35,432 nucleotides of DNA from Chitinophagaceae bacterium (GCA_947380605.1 CANCRO010000022.1:1-35432); one strand, 5' to 3'; shown: positions 6,692-16,100, numbered from the stretch's first letter. A program made the numbers and translations. The notes: generated from the sequence alone by a model not told the origin.

Positions 6692-8884
6692 TTATCTAAG
6701 AAAAAGCATCTCTCTGTACTTTGGTAGAAGCCAATGTGTATCATCTACTAACATTTCTAATTTATCTACATGATAGCGAATTTCATCAAAGTATTTCCCT
6801 TTAACATTGTCACAATAAGCTATAGCTTTTTGTCTAGTATCAGTAATAACATTTGCTTTTTTCCTTTCTTCAATCATATGCTGTACACCGGTACTCATTG
6901 CATTGATATGGTTACTGATCTGTTCCAAAACCCTCAATTGGCTTGAATAAGAAGCCTCCTTCAATCCAGAAGCCTTCAGTCCATTGATATTTTCTATTAA
7001 AACATTCTGATATTTAACTGCTGATGGAAGGATTAATGACGTAGCTAATTCGCCCATAGTCCTTGCTTCAATTTGAACCTTTTTAATATAAGCCTCTAAC
7101 ATAATTTCATGACGAGCCTCTAGCTCAGCATGCGTATAGATATCGTTACTTTTAAAAAGTTTTTTTGTTGCATCCGTAATATATTCATCTAAAGCTAATG
7201 GAGTGGTTTTAACATTAGCTAATCCTCTTTTTTGAGCTTCTTTTGCCCAGTCTTCGCTATAACCATCCCCTTCAAATAATATAGACTTACTTTCTATAAT
7301 ATATTTTTGAATGACCTGCATGATAGCAATTTCTTTTTTATCTCCTTTTTCAATATAAGTATCTACATCCTTTTTAAATTGCTTTAATGTTTCTGCAACG
7401 ATCGTATTTAACACCGTCATATTAATAGCACAATTTGCAGAAGATCCCACTGCACGGAATTCAAACTTATTCCCTGTAAAAGCGAAAGGTGAAGTACGAT
7501 TTCTATCTGTATTGTCTAACATCAATTCTGGAATAGTTTTATGAATATCTAGTTTTAACATCGCTTCATCTTGCTCATCAAATTTTCCTCCTACTCTAGT
7601 TTCAACTTGTTTTAAAACCTCTGTAAGATATTTTCCTATAAAAATTGAAATGATGGCTGGAGGTGCTTCGTTGGCACCCAAACGGTGATCATTACCCGCA
7701 CTAGCAATAGAGGCTCTTAATAATCCTGCATAATCATGAACCGCTTTAATCGTGTTCACAAAGAAAGTCAAGAACATTAAGTTTGTCTTAGGGGTTTTAC
7801 CAGGAGCTAATAAATTAATTCCTGTATCCGTTGCAATACTCCAGTTGTTATGCTTTCCACTTCCATTGATTCCGGCAAATGGTTTTTCATGCAACAGTAC
7901 TACCAAACTATGACGCTTAGCAACTCTTGCCATTACATCCATCAATAAAGTATTGTGATCTACTGCAAGATTAGTTTCTTCAAAGATAGGAGCACATTCA
8001 AACTGTGAAGGGGCAACTTCATTGTGACGAGTACGTAAAGGAATACCCAGTTTGTAAGCCTCTTGTTCGTAATCACGCATAAATGAATAAATCCTTTCTG
8101 GAATAGCACCAAAATAATGATCTTCCAATTGTTGTCCCTTAGCAGGTGAATGACCAAAAACAGTGCGTCCAGTCATCATAATATCAGGACGAGCATTCGC
8201 CATTGCGGCATCTATAACAAAATACTCCTGCTCCCAACCTAGGGTGGCAGTAATCTTAGAGACATTTTTATCAAAATATTGAGCAACCTCTACACCCGCT
8301 TTATCCAATGCAACAAGCGCTTTAATCAAAGGTGTTTTTGCATCGAGTGACTCACCGGTATAGGATACATAAATGGTAGGAACACATAAAGTTTTACCGT
8401 TACCAATTTCCATTATAAAAGCAGGAGAAGATGGATCCCATGCAGTATAACCGCGTGCTTCAAAAGTAGCTCTTAAACCTCCAGAGGGAAAAGAAGAAGC
8501 GTCTGGCTCTTGTTGTATTAAAGCTGCCCCTTCAAATTCTTCAATCGGAGTTCCATCGCCTTTCAATGTGAAAAAAGAATCATGCTTTTCAGCAGAAAGG
8601 TCAGTTAAAGGTTGAAACCAGTGAGTATAGTGAGTAACCCCTTTACTTTCAGCCCATGCTCTTAAACCATTCGCAATTTGGTTTCCCATGCTGCGATCAA
8701 TTTTCTTCCCCCCCTTAGTTGAAGAAACTAAACTTTTATATGCCTCATCACTTAAAAACTGACGAGCGGTTTTAAGGGTAAAAACATTTTCACCAAAAAT
8801 TCCCGTAATCTTCACTGAGGATTTTACTGTAACTTCAGTATTAGACCGCAAGTTTTCGATTGCTTTAAAACGTAATGATTGCAT
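6692..8884 (-). CDS. glnN: Glutamine synthetase type III (GlnN)
   Basis: 730 residues, the usual length of GSIII and much longer than GSI (~470). It makes glutamine from glutamate, ammonia and ATP in the cytoplasm. Visible signatures include G-W-E-Q-E-Y-F-V-I-D (metal-binding strand), L-H-E-K-P-F-A-G-I-N-G-S-G-K-H-N-N-W-S (ATP/glutamate site) and N-R-T-S-P-F-A-F-T-G-N-K-F-E-F-R. GSIII is the common glutamine synthetase of Bacteroidota and lacks the adenylylation Tyr of GSI. It is monocistronic: it converges on the lipid operon and diverges from purL across a 412-base gap. No P-II or adenylyltransferase gene is nearby. The ATG at 8884 leads directly into the conserved N-terminus. Confidence 0.97.
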   Translation of the reverse strand: MQSLRFKAIENLRSNTEVTVKSSVKITGIFGENVFTLKTARQFLSDEAYKSLVSSTKGGKKIDRSMGNQIANGLRAWAESKGVTHYTHWFQPLTDLSAEKHDSFFTLKGDGTPIEEFEGAALIQQEPDASSFPSGGLRATFEARGYTAWDPSSPAFIMEIGNGKTLCVPTIYVSYTGESLDAKTPLIKALVALDKAGVEVAQYFDKNVSKITATLGWEQEYFVIDAAMANARPDIMMTGRTVFGHSPAKGQQLEDHYFGAIPERIYSFMRDYEQEAYKLGIPLRTRHNEVAPSQFECAPIFEETNLAVDHNTLLMDVMARVAKRHSLVVLLHEKPFAGINGSGKHNNWSIATDTGINLLAPGKTPKTNLMFLTFFVNTIKAVHDYAGLLRASIASAGNDHRLGANEAPPAIISIFIGKYLTEVLKQVETRVGGKFDEQDEAMLKLDIHKTIPELMLDNTDRNRTSPFAFTGNKFEFRAVGSSANCAINMTVLNTIVAETLKQFKKDVDTYIEKGDKKEIAIMQVIQKYIIESKSILFEGDGYSEDWAKEAQKRGLANVKTTPLALDEYITDATKKLFKSNDIYTHAELEARHEIMLEAYIKKVQIEARTMGELATSLILPSAVKYQNVLIENINGLKASGLKEASYSSQLRVLEQISNHINAMSTGVQHMIEERKKANVITDTRQKAIAYCDNVKGKYFDEIRYHVDKLEMLVDDTHWLLPKYREMLFLR

Positions 8885-9296
8885 AGTTTTTATGATTGAG
8901 TTCTAAAAATACGGTAATATTTACCCATAAATTAGATTTTGGAAAAAATTAACCCATTTTTTTAACCAAAATGGTCTAAAATATTAATGTTATAAAAAAA
9001 ATTAATAAATTCAGATGGTGATATTTTTTAACTTACTGGAGAACAGATTATATATTTTTTGAAACTGTAGTAAAATTTAGCCGCTCACAATAATAACCAA
9101 TAGATAATTAATTCATTCATGCATTTTTTCGATAACCTATTCCTCCTAGAATCAATCAATCATCCGCATGCCTAAAACCCTTCTAAACACTTAATGTTGA
9201 GCCTAGAAAAAATTATAATAACAAATAAGTTAAAATATTATTGAACAGCCCTTTAAAAAAGAAATACAGGTTGTACTTTCGCACTTTGATATAATT
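8885..9296. other. 412-base divergent intergenic region between glnN and purL
   Basis: A+T-rich, with no credible ORF. It must carry the promoters of both genes. On the glnN side there is a perfect short palindrome, GGTAA-TAT-TTACC (8913-8925), about 30 bases before the glnN ATG. It overlaps a degenerate -7 (TATTTTTA on the minus strand, 8912-8905), so it could be an operator, though it is short. On the purL side there is a TACTTTCG element at 9274-9281. I see nothing else recognisable in 8930-9270, and no purine-riboswitch-like structure stood out. Confidence 0.4.
9274..9281 (+). promoter_or_regulatory. Putative -7 element before purL
   Basis: TACTTTCG is one mismatch from the Bacteroidota TAnnTTTG element, 15 bases before the purL ATG. 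The same TAnnTTCG form precedes pepP and guaA in this window. It predicts a leader of roughly 10 bases. No -33 TTTG is evident at the right spacing. Confidence 0.35.
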
Positions 9297-11534
9297 ATGG
9301 AAATAACCGTTACTACCGCAGAACAACTTCGGCTTACAGCAGAAGAATTTACTTTGATACAGGAAAAGTTAGGTCGCGTCCCCAACTTTACTGAACTATG
9401 CTGCTTTAGCGCCATGTGGAGTGAGCATTGTAGTTACAAGAACTCTATCAAATGGTTGAAAACCTTGCCAAGGGAGGGAAAGAAAATGTTGGTGAAAGCA
9501 GGTGAAGAAAATGCTGGTCTGATGGACATTGGTGACGGATATGGCGTTGTATTCAAAATAGAAAGTCACAACCATCCCAGTGCTATCGAACCTTTTCAAG
9601 GATCTGCAACTGGAGTGGGAGGTATTCACCGCGATATTTTCACTATGGGTGCTAGACCCATCGCTTCGCTTAATTCCTTAAGATTTGGAAATTTGACTGA
9701 GGCTAAAACTCAGCATCTACTTTCAGGTGTAGTACATGGCATTGGTCACTATGGTAATTGCTTTGGAGTTCCTACAGTTGGAGGAGAAATTTATTTTGAA
9801 GAATGTTATCATACCAACCCACTCGTTAATGCGATGAGTGTGGGAATTTTAAAAAATGGAAATACCATATCAGCTACTGCTGAAGGAAAAGGCAATCCTG
9901 TATTCTTCGTTGGAAGTGCTACTGGAAAAGATGGTATTGGTGGAGCATCTTTTGCTTCGGCCAATATTACTGCAGACAGCGTAGAAGATCTTCCTGCTGT
10001 TCAGGTTGGAGATCCATTTCAAGAAAAAAAATTATTAGAAGCCTGCTTGGAACTTATTAAAACAGGTGCAATCGTAGGTATGCAGGATATGGGAGCAGCC
10101 GGAATTATTTGCTCTACAGCCGAAATGAGTGCGAAAGGAAATTCGGGTATGAAAATTTATCTCGACAAAGTACCGATGCGCCAGCAGAATATGAAAGCTT
10201 GGGAATTACTGCTTAGTGAAAGCCAAGAAAGAATGCTAATGGTGGTAGAAAAAGGAAGAGAGCAAGAGGTGATTAAAATATTTGAAAAATGGGATCTTCC
10301 TTGCAGTGAAATTGGCGAAGTTACCGATGGTGGTCTCCTAGAATTTTATATGAATGGAGAGTTAGAAGCAACGCTTCCAGCAGTTGAATTAGTTTTAGGT
10401 GGTGGTGCTCCTGTTTATGATAGAGCGTATACTGTTCCAAAATACATGGAAAATATTGCAGCATTTGATGCAGCTAAAATTCTGCCACCAAATGATTTAA
10501 AGAAAATAGCAGAACAGCTTATTCAAATACCTAATATTGCTAGCAAGCGTTGGATATATACACAATACGATAGTATGGTAGGAGCTGGAACTTGCAGTAC
10601 CAATGAACCAAGTGATGCTGCCATTGTAGTCGCAAAACCAACTAACAAAGGACTTGCCTTAACCACTGATTGTAATAGTCGTTATGTGTATGCAGACCCA
10701 TACAAAGGTGCGATGATAGCAGTAGCTGAAGCTGCAAGAAATATAGTTTGTAGTGGCGGTCAACCATTAGGAGTTACCAACTGCTTAAATTTTGGTAATC
10801 CTTATAATCCTGAGGTTTATTACCAATTTGTAAATGCCATCAAAGGAATGGGTGAAGCTTGTGTAAAATTTGACACTCCTGTAACCGGTGGAAATGTAAG
10901 TTTTTACAACCAGTCACCTGACGGACCTGTATACCCTACTCCTACCATTGGAATGGTTGGATTATTGGATGATCCGAATAAAAAAATGACGATGGATTTT
11001 AAAAATTCAGGTGATTCGATTTATTTAATTGGAAAGAGTAGCAACGATATCAATTCATCAGAATATCTTCATAAAATACATGGTGTAGAGTTTAGTCCAG
11101 CACCTCATTTTGAATTAAATGAAGAATTTGATTTACAACGTGTAATTGAAAAACTTATAAAAGATCAATTAATTTTATCAGCCCATGATGTCAGTGAAGG
11201 TGGAGTATTTGTTACCCTCACTGAAAGTGGATTGAATAGAAATCTTGGATATCAAATTAGTACCAATAAAAATTTCAGAAAAGATGCCTGGCTTTTTGGT
11301 GAGGCTCAAAGTAGAGTGATTGTATCGGTAGCCGCAAATCAAGTAACCACTTTTGAAGCAAGTTTACAAGCCTCCAGCTCATCATTCGAGTGTTTAGGGA
11401 AAGTTACAGAAGGTGCTATTGAGATTGATAATGAAAATTGGGGAGATATTAAAGTATGGGGTAAAAAGTATGATCAAGCAATTGAAAATCTTTTAGCCGG
11501 TCATGAATCTGAACAAGCTTTGACTGCCTTGTAA
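9297..11534 (+). CDS. purL: Phosphoribosylformylglycinamidine synthase subunit PurL (small form)
   Basis: 745 residues, the length of the small PurL that works with separate PurQ (glutaminase) and PurS subunits, not the ~1,300-residue single-chain PurL. It catalyses the ATP-dependent conversion of FGAR to FGAM in purine synthesis. Signatures: C-C-F-S-A-M-W-S-E-H-C-S-Y-K near residue 35 (active-site His), K-I-E-S-H-N-H-P-S-A-I-E-P-F-Q-G (metal/ATP), G-M-Q-D-M-G-A-A-G-I, T-G-G-N-V-S-F-Y-N and A-H-D-V-S-E-G-G. Its partner PurS is encoded at 20893-21138, about 9 kb away on the other strand; purQ is not in the window. The ATG at 9297 follows a promoter-like element. Confidence 0.97.
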   Translation: MEITVTTAEQLRLTAEEFTLIQEKLGRVPNFTELCCFSAMWSEHCSYKNSIKWLKTLPREGKKMLVKAGEENAGLMDIGDGYGVVFKIESHNHPSAIEPFQGSATGVGGIHRDIFTMGARPIASLNSLRFGNLTEAKTQHLLSGVVHGIGHYGNCFGVPTVGGEIYFEECYHTNPLVNAMSVGILKNGNTISATAEGKGNPVFFVGSATGKDGIGGASFASANITADSVEDLPAVQVGDPFQEKKLLEACLELIKTGAIVGMQDMGAAGIICSTAEMSAKGNSGMKIYLDKVPMRQQNMKAWELLLSESQERMLMVVEKGREQEVIKIFEKWDLPCSEIGEVTDGGLLEFYMNGELEATLPAVELVLGGGAPVYDRAYTVPKYMENIAAFDAAKILPPNDLKKIAEQLIQIPNIASKRWIYTQYDSMVGAGTCSTNEPSDAAIVVAKPTNKGLALTTDCNSRYVYADPYKGAMIAVAEAARNIVCSGGQPLGVTNCLNFGNPYNPEVYYQFVNAIKGMGEACVKFDTPVTGGNVSFYNQSPDGPVYPTPTIGMVGLLDDPNKKMTMDFKNSGDSIYLIGKSSNDINSSEYLHKIHGVEFSPAPHFELNEEFDLQRVIEKLIKDQLILSAHDVSEGGVFVTLTESGLNRNLGYQISTNKNFRKDAWLFGEAQSRVIVSVAANQVTTFEASLQASSSSFECLGKVTEGAIEIDNENWGDIKVWGKKYDQAIENLLAGHESEQALTAL

Positions 11535-11654
11535 CATCAATCGATGTCAACACCAAAAAGTTGAAGCTATTAATTTACGTTTGACCTTCTTGCTATTTTT
11601 TTAGGTGAGATGGGAAATAAAATTTTCTAATACAATAGAACAACAATCGACGCC

Positions 11655-12449
11655 ATGAGTAAAAAAATCGCGATTATCGGAGGAGGAAACCTAGGAAGTG
11701 CAATTGCTGAAGGTTTGATTAAAAGTAAGTTTTGTAAAGCTGCTGATATTACGATTACAAAAAGAAATACTTCCACCCTGCAACACCTAGCAAAAAAAGG
11801 TGTTCAAGTGACTACTGATAATGACAAAGCAATAAAAAATTCCGAATTAATTATTTTAGCGATTAAGCCTTTTCAGGTAAGCGAAGTATTAAATGGATTG
11901 AAAAAAGGACTTACCTCAAACCACATTTTGGTTTCTGTGGTAACTGGGGTTCTCATGGAAGAAATTGAATCGACCATTAAAAAGAAAATACCTGTTTTCA
12001 GAGCAATGCCAAACACTGCAGTTGCCATACAGCAAAGTATGACTTGTATCAGCTATAGCAATGCAACAGAAGCACAAATTAATTTTGTAAATGAATTGTT
12101 TTCCACTGTAGGAAAAGTAGCCATGATTAATGAAAAATTAATGGATGCAGCTACTGTATTGGGTGCTTGTGGAACTGCCTATGCCATGCGCTATATTCGT
12201 GCAAATATCCAAGGTGGAATAGAAATAGGATTTGATGCTAACACTGCCAATCTTATCGTAGCACAGACTGTAAAAGGGGCTTCCGAATTATTGTTACAAA
12301 ATGGTACTCATCCAGAGCAAGAAATAGATAAAGTAACTACTCCTAAAGGTTGCACCATTGCAGGATTGAATGAAATGGAACATCAAGGATTTAGCTCTTC
12401 GCTGATTAAAGGGATTGCTACTAGCTATCATAAAATTTTAAAAGGATAG
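11655..12449 (+). CDS. proC: Pyrroline-5-carboxylate reductase
   Basis: 264 residues, normal for ProC. It reduces 1-pyrroline-5-carboxylate to proline with NAD(P)H in the cytoplasm. The N-terminal Rossmann motif is K-I-A-I-I-G-G-G-N-L-G-S-A-I-A. The middle has I-L-A-I-K-P-F-Q and F-R-A-M-P-N-T-A. The C-terminal helical dimerisation domain carries the P5CR signature around V-T-T-P-K-G-C-T-I-A-G-L. It lies 120 bases after purL with no obvious terminator between, so read-through is possible. It converges on the lptF/G-type gene with a gap of only 19 bases and no visible terminator. Confidence 0.96.
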   Translation: MSKKIAIIGGGNLGSAIAEGLIKSKFCKAADITITKRNTSTLQHLAKKGVQVTTDNDKAIKNSELIILAIKPFQVSEVLNGLKKGLTSNHILVSVVTGVLMEEIESTIKKKIPVFRAMPNTAVAIQQSMTCISYSNATEAQINFVNELFSTVGKVAMINEKLMDAATVLGACGTAYAMRYIRANIQGGIEIGFDANTANLIVAQTVKGASELLLQNGTHPEQEIDKVTTPKGCTIAGLNEMEHQGFSSSLIKGIATSYHKILKG

Positions 12450-12468
12450 TCAAAAAAATAGGTAATCC

Positions 12469-13554
12469 TTACTTTGCAGCTCTTCTATAAAACACATAGG
12501 CCAGGATACCGAAAATTATATTAGGTAGCCATGCCGCAAGAAATGGTGTAAAATTACCCTTGGTAGCAAATACCAGCGAAAATCTTCCTGATAAAATATA
12601 AACCATACTTAGAATAACTCCTATAGCTAAATGAAAGCCACTACCACCCCTAACTTTTTGTGAGGCAAGGCAAACACCAATCATAGAGAGTATTATAACA
12701 GACACAGGAATTGCATCTCTACTATACCTTTCAACCAATAGTGAATTAATCCCTTCGGAGCCTCTCATCTCCTCTTTTTTAATATGTTCCTTCAATTCAG
12801 GAGTGGGAAGTCGATCTTTTAAATAATCATCCTTTCGTAAATCAAGCGGTTTAAAATTATAAGACATTAAAAGGGTTGAATAACGAGTAAGCGTTTCATT
12901 TTGATTGGTTAAACTACGCTCAAAAACATTACTCATTTTCCATTTTTTTGAGGCGGTATCCCAGGTAATATTTTCTGCTCGAATATTATACTTTAATCGA
13001 TTATTTTCAAATTTTTGAATAAAAAAATTGCTCCCCGATTTGGTAGTCGTATCATAATATTTAATACCCGCATAGGAATTAGAATCCAATCTAAAATAAT
13101 AATTCTGGGGAAAAGCCCTAGTGTCGGTAGGTGAATAATCAACATATTTTGCTTCGAAAATACCCCATATTGCATTGGCCTTGGGCAAAATAAACTGGTA
13201 AATCAGCCATAGACAAATTGCTAAAAATACACTCCCTAACCAATAAGGAAAAAGAAAACGGCGAAAACTAACGCCACTACTTAAAATAGCTATCACTTCT
13301 GAACGGTCCGCCATTTTTGCTGTAAAAAATATAACCGCAATAAAAACAAATAAAGGGAAAAGCATTGCATCAATCCGAGGGACTAAACCAAAATAATAAT
13401 CAGTAATGATAGCACTTACTGGCAACTTAGACTTTACAAAATCATTCGTTTTTTCACTTATATCTATCACTACCACTAATGCAGTAAACAAGAGTAAACA
13501 AAACAAAAAAGTAGTCAGAAATTTTTTCAGTATGTAGCTGTCTATTTTTTTCAT
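12469..13554 (-). CDS. LptF/LptG family permease (YjgP/YjgQ)
   Basis: 361 residues from the ATG at 13554 (M-K-K-I-D-S-Y-I-L-K-K-F); an upstream in-frame start at 13572 would add six residues and is less likely. Layout is typical of LptF/LptG: three N-terminal membrane helices (about 10-30, 50-80 and 95-120), a periplasmic beta-jellyroll region (about 125-260), then three C-terminal helices. The inner-membrane F/G pair with the LptB ATPase extracts lipopolysaccharide and passes it to LptC/A. The motif A-D-R-S-E-V-I-A-I-L-S-S-G-V-S after helix 2 is the coupling-helix region that contacts LptB. F and G cannot be told apart by eye. It lies downstream of tgt on the same strand. Confidence 0.9.
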   Translation of the reverse strand: MKKIDSYILKKFLTTFLFCLLLFTALVVVIDISEKTNDFVKSKLPVSAIITDYYFGLVPRIDAMLFPLFVFIAVIFFTAKMADRSEVIAILSSGVSFRRFLFPYWLGSVFLAICLWLIYQFILPKANAIWGIFEAKYVDYSPTDTRAFPQNYYFRLDSNSYAGIKYYDTTTKSGSNFFIQKFENNRLKYNIRAENITWDTASKKWKMSNVFERSLTNQNETLTRYSTLLMSYNFKPLDLRKDDYLKDRLPTPELKEHIKKEEMRGSEGINSLLVERYSRDAIPVSVIILSMIGVCLASQKVRGGSGFHLAIGVILSMVYILSGRFSLVFATKGNFTPFLAAWLPNIIFGILAYVFYRRAAK

Positions 13555-13625
13555 TGTATGATATCTAAACAAAACTAAACTAAATCAGGCAGCTTGAAAA
13601 ATTGAGGTTAAGACAATTAATAAAA

Positions 13626-14765
13626 TTATAAACGATGCTGTAAACGTACAACCATTTCGGCTTTCCACTGACTAAAGTCACCTGCAATAATATGTTCTCT
13701 AGCTTGTTTCACCAACCAAAGATAAAAAGCCAAGTTATGGATACTGGCAATAGTAAGTCCCAACATTTCCTTTGCTTTAATCAGGTGTCGAAGGTATGCC
13801 TTACTATAATAATTACTTACCTCACAATCGAAACCGTCATCTAGTACAGAAAAATCTTTTTCCCACTTTTTATTATCAATATTAATCACCCCTTGTGTAG
13901 TAAATAACATAGCATTTCTCCCATTACGGGTGGGCATTACACAATCAAACATATCAATGCCCAGGGCAATACACTCTAATATATTCCAAGGAGTACCCAC
14001 CCCCATCAGATATCTTGGTTTTTGAGTAGGTAAAATATCACAACAAAGTGCAGTAAATTCATACATCATTTCTATCGGCTCCCCCACACTTAATCCGCCA
14101 ATAGCATTGCCAGGGGCATTTTTTGATGCTACCCATTCACTGGAAGCTTTTCTTAAATCCTTATAAGTACTTCCCTGCACAATTGGAAAAAGATTTTGAG
14201 AATACCCGTATTTATCGGGGGTTTCGTTCAATCGGTGAATACATCTATCCAACCAGCGATGGGTAAGTTCCATACTTTTTTTTGCATATCCATAATCACT
14301 TGGATAAGGAGGGCATTCATCAAAAGCCATCATTATATCTGCACCGATAATCCGCTGAGTATCCACCACATTTTCTGGAGTAAACAAATGCTTGCTTCCA
14401 TCAATATGGGATTGAAAAATCACTCCCTCCTCATTTATTTTTCTATTGTTAGCCAATGAAAAAACCTGATACCCCCCACTGTCAGTCAATATAGGCCGAT
14501 CCCAACCCATAAATGAATGTAAACCTCCAGCAGCCTCCAAGGTTTCTAAACCCGGTCTTAAAAATAAATGATAGGTGTTACCTAATATAATTTTGGCCTT
14601 TACGTCGTTTTTAAGTTGTTGCTGAGTAATCGTTTTTACACTACCTACAGTACCCACAGGCATAAAAATAGGTGTCTGTATTTCACCGTGATCGGTAATC
14701 ATTTTAGCGGCTCTTGCCTTAGAATGAGAATCGGTATATTGTAATTCAAATTGAAGTGATGCCAT
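13626..14765 (-). CDS. tgt: Queuine tRNA-ribosyltransferase
   Basis: 379 residues, normal for bacterial Tgt, which swaps G34 of GUN-anticodon tRNAs for preQ1. Motifs: T-D-S-G-G-Y-Q-V-F-S with general-base Asp95, A-F-D-E-C-P-P-Y-P (149 region), G-G-L-S-V-G-E-P (223-230), and F-D-C-V-M-P-T-R-N-G-R with the likely nucleophile Asp274. Oddity: the zinc site, normally C-x-C-x2-C plus a distant His, reads Phe312, Cys314, Ser317, His343, so two of three cysteines are gone while spacing is kept. Similar degeneration is, to my recollection, common in Bacteroidota Tgt. It is transcribed away from the GT2 gene and precedes the lptF/G-type gene by about 70 bases. Confidence 0.96.
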   Translation of the reverse strand: MASLQFELQYTDSHSKARAAKMITDHGEIQTPIFMPVGTVGSVKTITQQQLKNDVKAKIILGNTYHLFLRPGLETLEAAGGLHSFMGWDRPILTDSGGYQVFSLANNRKINEEGVIFQSHIDGSKHLFTPENVVDTQRIIGADIMMAFDECPPYPSDYGYAKKSMELTHRWLDRCIHRLNETPDKYGYSQNLFPIVQGSTYKDLRKASSEWVASKNAPGNAIGGLSVGEPIEMMYEFTALCCDILPTQKPRYLMGVGTPWNILECIALGIDMFDCVMPTRNGRNAMLFTTQGVINIDNKKWEKDFSVLDDGFDCEVSNYYSKAYLRHLIKAKEMLGLTIASIHNLAFYLWLVKQAREHIIAGDFSQWKAEMVVRLQHRL

Positions 14766-14795
14766 AAGATTTTACCCATTAAAGAAATAGGGCTA

Positions 14796-14803
14796 CAAAA
14801 ATA
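14796..14803 (-). promoter_or_regulatory. Bacteroidota -7 element for tgt
   Basis: On the minus strand this reads TATTTTTG, an exact TAnnTTTG match, 30 bases before the tgt ATG, within the 183-base divergent region shared with the GT2 gene. A -33 element was not clear. Confidence 0.4.
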
Positions 14804-14935
14804 TTGTTTATTTTATTAAATAGACCTACACAGTTCTGCCAAGCACAACTAGACTTTGAAGACCTTGACCTAAACTACCTCCGATTTTTTGATAAGTTTC
14901 ACTCTATAAAAAGGCACTAACCTTTCAATATCCCT

Positions 14936-14943
14936 TATTTTTG
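14936..14943 (+). promoter_or_regulatory. Bacteroidota -7 element for the GT2-rsmG unit
   Basis: TATTTTTG matches TAnnTTTG exactly and ends only five bases before the ATG at 14949. Transcription starting the usual few bases downstream would give a leaderless or almost leaderless mRNA. Confidence 0.45.
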
Positions 14944-14948
14944 CACCT

Positions 14949-16082
14949 ATGAATCTATCAAACTTTCTTCTGAGCTGGCAGGAGATTATTTTCGTTATTC
15001 TTTGTAGTATCACCTTCATTCAAATATTCTATTACCTTTTTTTCTTTTCACGTTTAGCTTTTTTTAAAACCGCTATTAAAAATAATACACAGACTCACCC
15101 TGTTTCTGTTATTATTTGTGCTAGAGATGAAGCAGGTAATCTGGTTAAAAATCTTCCTGGCTCATTAGTTCAAGCTTATTCTACTACTCATGAAGTAATA
15201 GTTGTCAATGATAATTCATTTGATGATAGTAAATATTTATTAGAAGAATTTGAACGGAATTTCAAGCATTTGAAGGTGGTAGAATTAAAGCAAGAAGCAA
15301 AAATGATTCCTGGAAAAAAATTTCCATTAAGTGTTGGAATCAAAACTGCAAAATATGAAATCGTATTACTAACTGATGCAGACTGCGTTCCTTCTAGTGA
15401 GCATTGGATTGAAAAAATACAAGAAAGTTATGATGACTCAACTGAAATTGTATTAGGATATGGTGCTTATCATAAAAAGAAAGGTTTATTGAATCGACTC
15501 ATTCGATGGGAGACTTTTCATACTGCACTCCAGTATCTATCCTATGCATTAGCCGGAAAGCCCTATATGGGAGTAGGTAGAAACCTTAGTTATAAAAAAG
15601 CAATTTTTTTTAGACACAAAGGATTTTCTTCCTTTAATCATATTTCAAGTGGTGATGATGATTTATTTATTAATACTGCAGCAACAAAAAATAATACTAG
15701 AATAAATATTTCCCCTGAAGCCTTTACTTTGAGTGACTCACCCAATACCTGGAATCAATGGGTAAAACAGAAAAGAAGACATTATAGCACAGCAAAGTAT
15801 TACAAACCCTTACACCAGTTTTTATTAGGACTTTATTCACTATCACATTTTTTATTTTTCCCTTTACTTATCGCTGCTGTAGCTTTTTATAATTGGCAAT
15901 GGAGTTTACTAGTATTTTCAATTCGTTTTATCATTCAGCTAATCATCTTGTATCCCTGCATGAAAAGACTGAATGAAAAAGACCTGTTCCCTTTTCTGCT
16001 ATTATTAGATATCTGGATGTTTTTTTATTACTTCATATTTTCAATTACATTACTTTTGAAACCTAGAGCAAGCTGGAAATAA
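14949..16082 (+). CDS. Membrane-associated family 2 glycosyltransferase
   Basis: 377 residues. One N-terminal membrane helix (about 12-36) precedes a GT-A catalytic domain; two to three C-terminal helices (about 285-375) follow. Catalytic features: P-V-S-V-I-I-C-A-R-D-E (51-61, nucleotide binding), V-V-N-D-N-S-F-D-D (85-93), the D-A-D metal motif (143-145), G-D-D-D (235-238) as the likely catalytic acid region, and Q-W-V-K-Q-K-R-R-H (270-278) corresponding to the Q-x-x-R-W element of processive-type GT2 enzymes. The layout resembles enzymes that make glycolipids or extend envelope polysaccharides from the cytoplasmic face. The acceptor is unknown. It is followed after 18 bases by rsmG and diverges from tgt. 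Confidence 0.9.
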   Translation: MNLSNFLLSWQEIIFVILCSITFIQIFYYLFFFSRLAFFKTAIKNNTQTHPVSVIICARDEAGNLVKNLPGSLVQAYSTTHEVIVVNDNSFDDSKYLLEEFERNFKHLKVVELKQEAKMIPGKKFPLSVGIKTAKYEIVLLTDADCVPSSEHWIEKIQESYDDSTEIVLGYGAYHKKKGLLNRLIRWETFHTALQYLSYALAGKPYMGVGRNLSYKKAIFFRHKGFSSFNHISSGDDDLFINTAATKNNTRINISPEAFTLSDSPNTWNQWVKQKRRHYSTAKYYKPLHQFLLGLYSLSHFLFFPLLIAAVAFYNWQWSLLVFSIRFIIQLIILYPCMKRLNEKDLFPFLLLLDIWMFFYYFIFSITLLLKPRASWK

Positions 16083-16100
16083 TACACACTATTAATCAAC

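Noticed and set aside
9230-9629. Two minus-strand open frames opposite the start of purL
   Set aside because: Both mirror the highly conserved purL N-terminus and have no family features of their own.
11532-11547. Small inverted repeat ACATC-AATC-GATGT at the purL stop codon
   Set aside because: A five-base stem without a T-run is too weak to call a terminator; likely chance.
14196-14459. Plus-strand open frame of 87 codons opposite tgt
   Set aside because: It is complementary to conserved Tgt motifs; no independent coding evidence.
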